Below are positions 1 through 64,000 of a DNA stretch of 64,000 nt, piece after piece. Each line of letters begins with the position of its first letter. Positions within the stretch are counted from its first letter, which is position 1. The stretch spans positions 74,232,303 to 74,296,302 of the forward strand of contig NC_133935.1 of assembly GCF_031877795.1 (NCBI RefSeq). Direction: 5' to 3'. The translations under genes were made by a program, and so were the position numbers. The notes beneath the pieces are model-generated. The model was given only the letters and a program-made list of their open reading frames with translations, was not told where the DNA came from and ran no database searches. The stretch is from Strix aluco. Taxonomy: Eukaryota; Chordata; Aves; Strigiformes; Strigidae.

Positions 1-2298
1 TGAAGAAATCGAGCAAGTAGTTGTTATCTTAAAAGACAAAATTGGCACAACTTCAGTGGATTCTTGAACTTATGACCCCTGTACCGCATTGCCCTAACCT
101 ACCCTAGGTTTTGCTGTATTTGTACTGTCTTAGGTGACCAAAATAATAACATTGAAACTTGTGGTCAGAGTGAGGTAAAATGATGGTACTGTCCAAAATA
201 AGGACTGCAAGCACTGATGGATGTGCCTGTGTTACCTGGCACACTGCTTTCAGATATATTGATGAAGTGCAGGCTATTTTACTACGCTTTATTTTTCTTG
301 CTCATCATTAGCATTATTAATTTTTAAGTGTTCATAGTCTTGATCTGTGTATCCAAAATAGTCTTGTGCCCAGTAGGTGAGATTTCAAGGTTTGTAATGT
401 AGATCTGTATACTATGATTTGTTTGATTAAAGCTTTCGGCCAAGATCAGACTGGGCGTAGGGGCCATCGCTCGCTGACACCATGAAACCAGGCTATTGGA
501 GGGCCATTAATCTAATGTGTAGTAAGATTAAGTGGTCAGAGAATGTGCTGTACCTTCCATTTGCTGTATCGGTTTACTTTCCTCGCAATGTACAATATAG
601 AGACATCTGTTGGGAACAAAAGAGGAAAGATAAAGGCAAAAAAAAAAAAAGCATAATTTATGTAAGTAGGAGCACGGGCAGACATATTTATTATTTACCC
701 TACAAATGGATCCCTTGTCTCTCTTCTATTCTGTCCTAAGCATTATGTGGTTAAAAATTACATACATTTATTTATTTGGGTAGATTTCTCATCATAACTT
801 AAGCCTTTAATATATTAGTTCCAAATACTCCTTTTTAAATCTGGCTATTTACTGAACGAACAGAAGAATGTTATATCTGAAAGGGGTAGCAGGCAGATAA
901 ATTTGGTATGCATGCAACTTCCAGTAATGTCCTTTAAAGCAAAGGCATAATAGCAGCTGCTGTGCAGGCGGTGCATGTTGCCAGTGGAATTTATTTCTGA
1001 CCAACTGTGTACTCTTCGACTCCAAATGCTCTGTCTGTCTTGAACAATTGCAGTGTGTAAAAAGAAAAAGTGGTGGTGGGAATTATAAGGAGGAGGACTA
1101 TAGGAGTGGGATAAAGATAAATGCAGTTTTTACTCATGCTCAGGGAAGTATTTGAATCAGAATTTTGGGAGCTGAAAAATCAGCAAATTACAGATATCTG
1201 TTTTTTTATTGTATGAATGACAAAATACTGTTAATACGATATTTTTCACTCAGCTTAGTTTTGAAGTAGATAAAAATGCAAATGATAGCAGCTTTTGATG
1301 GCACAAATGCTTTAAGTTACTTCGCAAATGTATTTTGCAAGTATATTATTTGGCAAGTATATATCCTTTTATTTGTATGAAGCGTGAATACAAAAAATAA
1401 CAGCATCAACCTGTTTGGAGAAGGCTTTCTTAGTTATTTGACAAACAAGTATGCTTCAATCCTGAATTGAATTTTTTATGTGTATCGAAAATACTCAGAA
1501 TTTCAAAATGTGAGTAAACTGTAGGTGTTTAGAAATATCAAGTACAGCCTTTCTTGGAATAGGATGTAAAACATATTTCACTTTTTTGTTTTTTCTAAAC
1601 TGGAGATGTAAGACAGACAGAAAAACACTTCTTGGTTGGCAGTGTTGGGTTTTGGTGGTGTGGTTTTGTTTTGTTTTCAATTAGTGCATATTAAAGCATG
1701 CTGTGTGTGTTCTGGAAGTGCATCATAGGCTACCTAGGATGATTAATTTTTTTTCTCTTCCAAATAGCTGTTTTTAGTATTTTGAATACTGATACAGCTT
1801 TCCATAGTCTTGGCAGTGGCTACAGATGAGAAGTGCATTAAGTCATCTGGTTTGGGTCAGTGTCGCTAGAAGACTGTTTCTTGCTGTGTATTAATGAAAT
1901 CTCTCTTCCTTAAGCTACCAGGCAGGAGCTTTCAAATAACTTGATATTCTCTGAAAAATATTTCTTCTGTCATGCTCAAGAAGATAGGTCTAACTTCTCA
2001 TTTGCTCATCAGGAATTCTAAAAGCTTGTCCATATCTGATTATATATTTTATATATCTTTTGCAAACTGTTCCCGTGAGTAAGTCCAAATTCACTTGAGA
2101 CCTACTTTTGGTCTGGTTGGGTGCATCTCTCTCTGTGCCTCTCTGGGGTCCCATGGGTGATACAAAAGATGACAGTGAGAACATAAGTGAGACACGCTTC
2201 ACTGGTATTTCCCAAGGTGTTTTTTCTTCCCCTCTGAAGGGTTGGGTTACCCCTGTGAGGAAGCTCTTTACTAAGTGTGCGCTCTCTTTCATTTTCAG
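1..2298. other. Upstream intron or flank of SRPK2
   Basis: No SRPK2 exon is recognised here; neither of the SRPK2 N-terminal sequences I know from mammals could be found. The first 67 bases are open and end in TGA after a protein-like stretch (EEIEQVVVILKDKIGTTSVD), and ATTAAA follows near 427, so a tail of an unidentified exon or retrocopy is possible. An A-run lies at about 639-651. Confidence 0.5.
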
Positions 2299-53070
<50,772 letters not shown>

Positions 53071-54540
53071 CAGAATCTCCCAACTGTAAAAAAAAGCCAG
53101 CAACCACTTTCCAATGCATCGGACCTAAATGGTGACTGTCACAAATTCTTTAGCAGGATCACACGTGAGCTGGCTTCAATCCTCAGACCTTTATTTTGCT
53201 TGAGGTACTGTTTGACATTTTGCTTTTTGTGCACTGTGTTCTTGGGGAAGGGTAGTCTTTTTGTCTTCAGCTAGTAGTTTACTCACCCACTTTCTTCAGA
53301 AAACACTTAACGTGTCTTTAAGCATTGTTTCTGTGTTGTGTGGCATTCAGATGTCAGATTTTTGAACAAAGGAAACTTCCCCCCATGTGTTTTGGCAAGT
53401 TTTGTAACTATTTATGAAAAAAAAAATATTTTAGCTGATGCATATTATATAATTTACGAGCGTAAGAAATTTATCAAGTCAGAACTGAGTTACGGCGAGG
53501 AATTGTACAATTTTCTCTTCTGGCAAAGGGACGTCATTCTTGTATTATAGTGTATGTAAATGCACCCTGTAAATGTTTATTGCCATTTAAATATGGGACT
53601 GGGGACTCAACTTCAGAGTAAAGCGACTAAGTTTTAGAGAGCTTTATAGCAAACCAATTGCATGTAGTGGACTTTTAAACTGCTTTGAGGAATTGTGTAA
53701 ACTTTCTATTCTGTAGCAGTTCCCGTTCATTGGATTTTAAACAAAGTGGCTCTGGTTTACAGGATTTCATTCCCCAAACGGCACTTTAAAGGAAGGCTAG
53801 ACTTCTTTCTAATAAAGTATGCATTACCATTTAGCACTCCCTTTTAGAACTTTTGCCTATTTCAAGTGCTTTTAAGAAAAGAAAAATAGCAATTTCCCTT
53901 ACAATGTGATAGTGAAGACATGGTACCATATGGTGTTGCCTTTTTATAAGCACTGTAAGTTGTACTATACCTTAAGAAAAAAAAATTAATTAAAAGTCGA
54001 GCATGAGAACCACTCTCTGTGTAGAATTACTGATCTTTTATAATAAAAGTGTGTGCTTGGCATCAGTTAAGGAAGGATATAGCTGCAGATATTTACAGTG
54101 CAGTGGGTAAAATAATCCAAGAAGCAAAATCATGCTCATTCCATTCATAGCTTTACATGTTTCTAAAACAAATTGCACTAGCTTTATTCTTTCCCATAAC
54201 TAGACATATGATTACCTGTTGTAAGTTGCACGCAACAATTACGTGTTTCCTAGGAAAAAAAAGCTGCATAGGCTGAAGCTTATAGGCAATACAGATTTTA
54301 GAATGTACAGTACGGAGGTGTGTTTTGGCCTCTTTTAGAAGTCAGTGGGATGAATGTAAGCTTACTTCTGATCTTCATGTAACTACGGTGCCACTTTTTT
54401 CTTGACTTTGTCCATATGAAATTTATTCACATGCCTTTGCAATAACTAGATTGTGAGAAGATAGCCCCATGCTGTAACAATAACCAGTTGTTTGAGGTGC
54501 TTGCAGTTGTCTAATTAAAGTGTTTTGTTTTTTCAGACAG
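53071..54540 (+). other. SRPK2: SRPK2 3' UTR with several poly(A) signals
   Basis: This AT-rich sequence follows the stop codon. Candidate poly(A) signals are AATAAA at 53811-53816, AATAAA at 54042-54047 with a GTGTGTGC stretch after it, and ATTAAA at 54514-54519 followed by a T-rich and GT-rich run. The last fits a distal cleavage site near 54535-54545. The exact 3' end cannot be fixed without transcript data. Confidence 0.7.
54514..54519 (+). promoter_or_regulatory. Distal poly(A) signal of SRPK2 (ATTAAA)
   Basis: ATTAAA is followed within 10 nt by GTGTTTTGTTTTTTCAG and then AGTGTGCTGG, a U/GU-rich downstream element. It is the best candidate for the distal end of SRPK2 transcripts. Confidence 0.55.
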
Positions 54541-56355
54541 TGTGCTGGTCATTGGAATCTTTGCTAGCCCTGACTCCAACTGTTTGTTTGCTGGAGGTTG
54601 TGTCGCGGTGGTGGTGGTGGGCGGGGGGCTGTTTTAGCCTGGCCAACCAAAAAGCAGCTTTCGAAGGGTAAGGTGGCACAAGGGCTGTGTGTAAGTGGAA
54701 CGTGGTAAAATGGAAAGAGGGTGTTATTTCATACAAGGTGTTGAACTACTGTAAACAAGCAAGCGATTACCGCCTCCCCAGTAGGCCGGTGCAGCCACTC
54801 CTCCAAAAAGGAACGGCAAAGCCACTGCCGAGTGCGACACACACGCACCGGTCAGGAGAAACTCGTCCGCGTGCTGGGGCCCTGCCAACAGCCGGGCGTC
54901 CCGCCTTCACCCTCCTGCCCCGAGCGCTTCACCCTGGAACTGCCTCCAACGGCCGCAAGGACGACCCTGGTGTGAAGGACGGTGCCACAAGGGACTCCAG
55001 AGCTAGAGGTAAAAATTACGTTCAGCTTCACGCCTGGCCTAGTCCCTGGTAGTGCCTACTTGCTGCAAGTGAGGAGGGGCTTGTTCATGAATACATAGAA
55101 AATCCTCGCACGGGCACCAAGTGCGGGTCCAAAGGCGAGGCCAGCGAGGGCACCGTGCGGGGTGAGCCCAGCGAGGCGAGGGCGCCGTGCCAGTGCTCTT
55201 CTGCCCTTGCTTGGCTGGAGCCTTGCACGGCGCTAGTCCCGCTCGGCAGCCCCTGCCTCAGCTCCTTGCACTGCTCTAAGGCCTCGCCACGCCCAGTGTG
55301 TGTTTTACACCCTCGTGTTTGAGATGATGCAATGACCTACTTCAGGGAGGAAGGGAAGGGGGTCAGGACAACTCGATCTGAAGGTTGGGCTATGGAAAGA
55401 GATGCAGATTTTTTTTTTCAAAACCTGCATCTGAGCAGTCCAATAGGGTGGGGTGGGGTGGGTGTTTCTGCTGTCTCTGATGGCCTGATCCTGTTCTACT
55501 TCATGCTAGTGCAGAACGCAGCGTATTCCCCACTGTGTGTGTTTTGCACAGTACTTGTTCAGGAAAGTATTTCTAGTGTGCTATTTTTACCAACAAAATT
55601 TTTCAGTAATTGGAGGCAAATGAAAATTTAAAGTAGCTATATTTTCTTTCTACATGTTAAAAAGAATTAACTGCCTATTTTCAGTAGTAGGAAGAGCCGC
55701 TTCCCATCCCGTCCCACGTCAGGTTTCCTTGCACGCTGGTTTTCTTCTCTGGTTCCGAGGCGTCAGTCGTGGAGAGTCCTGTTAGGGGAGCAGAAGTGAG
55801 AGTGGTCACTGCGGAGGGGCGAGGGCACTGCCCGCACCACCCCAACTCTGCACCCGTAAGCGCGTGCAGCAGCACCATCTCGGCTGCTGCTCTTCACCAG
55901 CAATAAACGCCTTCCTTCAGAAAACCCAACACTGCTCTAGAGTTGTAACATTCCCCACCCCGTTCTAGCAGCACTGGCTCGGCTCACCTTTGAGGTGAGG
56001 GAGGCTCTGGGGGGGTGGGCAGTGATGAGAACCTTGAGCTTATTTTTAACCTTCCTGGCAGGTCTGGCAAGGTCTTGGTCCCCTGCTCTGCACTAAGGGG
56101 AGGGCCCAAGCCCCACCCCTGCGGGAAGAGAGGTCGGGCTGCAGCTGGGTGGACAGTGCACCACGACTGGGTGTGACCCATGGCTGCCCACCCCTGGCAC
56201 ACGGAGGGATTATTCTTCCTCTCCTCCAGCCTCAGCAGGGGAAGAGCCCCCTCCTGGGGCCAGGGCCACACACCCCTGCGCTACAGCCCTCAACCCAGAA
56301 CCAGGGGGGTTCACCACTTCCCTAAAGACATACCACCCTTTCAGGACAAGTAGTT
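54541..56355. other. Convergent intergenic region between SRPK2 and KMT2E
   Basis: About 1.8 kb separates the two 3' ends. It is more GC-rich than the introns, with a (GGT)n-like run near 54605-54625, short imperfect repeats of the GGCGAGGCCAGCGAGG kind at about 55130-55195, and a GGGGT repeat near 55446-55461. No gene or known mobile element is recognised. The open frames seen here are short and have no family resemblance. Confidence 0.6.
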
Positions 56356-57122
56356 AAAACTGACATAATTGTGATTTATTAACATGAATTAAAATGCCCA
56401 ACCAGTGCTGCAATGTGACAGTATATTAAAAAAAAAATTAAAGATCATATACTGTACTACTTTCACAAAGATCACACTTTTTTTTGCAAAAGAGACTTAT
56501 TATATACAATACTATATCAAATGAAAGAAGCTTTAAGCAATTTTACAAGCAAAAGAAATACAGTATTTACAGCACTCGTCAGAGACATTAGAAACAGTCT
56601 ATACATTAAATTACAATTTCTGCAAATAACTGATGAAACAAAAAGCCATGTCCACACCAAAACTATAAAAATTTGTATTGCATTGTTTCCTATCTCTATG
56701 CACACAAAGAACTGTTGACAGAAGAAAATGAAAAAAAAAAACCTGTTAGTGCCATCACTTAGCCTGTGTACTTATTTAATTACATATGTATAAAAGTAAT
56801 ATAGAAAACATTCACTAAATGAATTTAACTGCAACAATAAAATTTTTAAAGATTATGCAGCATCAAACCTACTGCCAGAAAAAACAGCTGGAATGTTCAC
56901 TTACAAAATAAAAAGAAATACCTAATACTGGCTTAACAGCACGTTTTCAGGAATTTTAAAAAGCAAAAAATGGAAAGAATACAATGAAAGAGCACTGGTG
57001 TTTGCTTTTATACAAAGTATCATGTACAAGCTTTAAAAAGTACCTTGAACAGGTACATATGAAATATATACAGTTTATATTACAGAACATTTTAAAAATG
57101 TTTAGAAGTAGAGGGATCCATT
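56356..57122 (-). other. KMT2E: KMT2E 3' UTR
   Basis: AT-rich sequence follows the KMT2E stop codon on the minus strand. The farthest clear AATAAA on that strand is at 56375-56380, placing cleavage near 56350-56360. Several A/T runs and no open frame of note are seen. Confidence 0.7.
56375..56380 (-). promoter_or_regulatory. Poly(A) signal of KMT2E (AATAAA)
   Basis: TTTATT on the plus strand is AATAAA on the minus strand. It lies about 745 nt past the KMT2E stop codon, just before the change from AT-rich UTR to GC-rich intergenic sequence. Confidence 0.6.
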
Positions 57123-62304
<5,182 letters not shown>

Positions 62305-64000
62305 CTAGGGAGGAGAAAAAAAAAAACCACCAAAACAAACATTAGAAGGGAAGTTTACATGTTTCCTTTCTCATGGTTTCGATTAAATGTATTCTTTCAG
62401 TAAGACATGGCATTTACTTGGTTCTAAAAGAAAATGGGGATGATTCATTGAAGATATTTCACCACATCTGCAGTGAATTTACAGAGTACTGAGCTACTGA
62501 CAACTGTAAGGACAATGTAAAAAAAAAACAAAGCTTCTGCCAAGAGAAGGAAGTATGCATTCTGCCTCAGGGAACAAGCAGAAGATGCAGCAACAGGTTT
62601 GCTGTTGAAGTCATACTGTTGGTTGAAGCTACAAGGGACTTTACAGTTTTTCCTGGAACTGCAGCATTAGTAAGAGTATACGGATACAGTAAAGCTCATT
62701 TTCAGAGATGTCACATCCTGCGCTCAGTCTGACTCCCTCATATGAAAAACCCACCATGCTTCTGCCTCACTCTACTGCACATATCAAAGGATTTTCTTAA
62801 ACTCTTCATACATTCTTCTTAACATGCAGAATTTGCAACTTAAATTATTTTCCCAGTTTATTTTGAATTTGTCTTTACTGGACTCTAAAAGAGACCAATT
62901 AAGAATGTATTTTAAAGCTAGATATCAAGTAAAGTTTATTACCAAAACCAACACATGACAGGAAAAGTGGTTTCTACTTTATACATATGTATACAAAAAT
63001 CACTACACAGAAGTTTCCATGGAACAGAAAACAGTTTAAATGTTTAGTAAGTTACCTTCAGGGAGAAAAATAAATTTTCACATGTTTTCACTAAAGACAT
63101 CAACAACCTACTCTAAACCATGTAGCATCCGAAACAAGAAACTGAAGTGCAATAATGAAAAAAAATCATGTTTAACAGGCTTAGTCCTGAATAAAAGTAG
63201 ACATCCATTTCTACACTGAGAGAAAAAACCAAGGCAGCCTGCTTTGTTTGAAGTCCTAGATTTTTTTGTTTGTTTGCTTTCAAACATCTATCTATTAAAG
63301 GCTCATCTATATGACAGGGTAAGAAAAATATTTGATTTTTCATAAAAGAAAGTTTAGGTTAAGAACTGATCTTGCTTTGAAACAATTTGCATTATTTCCA
63401 CATCTCATGACTGGGATCCCTTGAAGAACACTGCTTTAAAAAAAAAAAAAAGCTTAAATGTTAAAACCAGATGAAATCTATGCAGTGTGGCCACTATGTA
63501 CAGGACCATACTGAAATGGATGAACCTGTACCATGGTGAGAAAAAAATTGAGGAGCAAATGCCTACAGAAACACTGAAATATGGAAAAACCTCCTTTAAC
63601 AACTGCATAAGGGCATTCATGTCTTATGTGATCCTAGTGAAAGGCTTCTATTATTCTCCTACGAAATTCCTGAATCCTCATCTTCTCCTTATGTGAGATC
63701 CCCCCACCCCCCTTTTTACATTAAAAAGTTGTCTCTTTTTTGTGTCCTTGGAAAGCCTAAACTCCCTTCTTTCAGGGGTATAGATAAAATTTTCTCTAGT
63801 AGTTTCTTCACACTGAGACTTGGACGGGGGAGCCACACCTTTGTGCATTTGGGGATTAGCATAGCATAAGCCCTCAGCATTAACAACCTGCAACAATCCT
63901 TGTCAGCAAGAGAAAGGGAGGAAAGGTTACTGAAGCACTAAGTGTTGATGAGATCTGAAAATAAATTAATTTAACCTTCAAAGAAGAATGTGAAGCTACA
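62305..64000 (-). other. KMT2E intron, running off the window
   Basis: AT-rich sequence with short homopolymer runs (about 62311-62321, 63437-63451). No upstream KMT2E exon is recognised before the window ends. Confidence 0.8.

Noticed and set aside
482..739. 85-codon plus-strand open frame
   Set aside because: No recognisable domain; its Lys-rich end comes from an A-run and no splice or promoter context supports it.

Overview
The window is nuclear DNA from a bird. It is AT-rich, intron-dominated sequence with several 5'-truncated CR1 LINE fragments and one solo LTR of an ERV type that I associate with Neoaves rather than chicken; that lineage call comes from memory of repeat consensus sequences and is only moderate. 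Two large protein-coding genes face each other tail to tail. SRPK2 (SR-protein kinase 2) is on the + strand and KMT2E (MLL5) on the - strand, matching the KMT2E-SRPK2 neighbourhood of human 7q22.

Positions 1-2298 are upstream intron or flank of SRPK2. Positions 2299-53070 hold fifteen SRPK2 coding exons with GT-AG borders and consistent phases, from the acidic, proline-rich N-terminal segment to the stop codon. The first roughly 12-13 residues lie upstream of the window. With one of the two alternative exons used, the visible reading frame is 675 codons plus stop. The kinase is split by a charged spacer (27704-29351). The 3' UTR runs to about 54540. Introns carry CR1 copies at about 4237-5396 (+), 18830-20965 (+, with an LTR inserted in its tail), 41813-42510 (-) and 47885-48290 (+), with a doubtful older one near 49900-50700 (-).

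Positions about 54541-56355 are the short, partly GC-rich convergent intergenic space. KMT2E then runs on the - strand: a 3' UTR (about 56356-57122), a 1512-nt terminal coding exon rich in proline, histidine and glutamine, and four smaller exons up to 62304. Together these are the C-terminal 703 residues; the PHD and SET domains lie beyond the window.

The two genes do unrelated jobs. SRPK2 phosphorylates RS domains of splicing factors, and KMT2E is a chromatin-associated PHD/SET protein. The most interesting feature is a pair of 93-nt exons in SRPK2 (46097-46189 and 46622-46714). They have the same phase and encode two versions of the same 32-residue stretch around the substrate-docking groove; the second resembles the SRPK1 sequence. 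I also report a near-perfect 23-bp intronic hairpin, a 92-nt intronic duplication, a nested retroelement and several unexplained open frames. I saw no tRNA, rRNA, snRNA or CRISPR.
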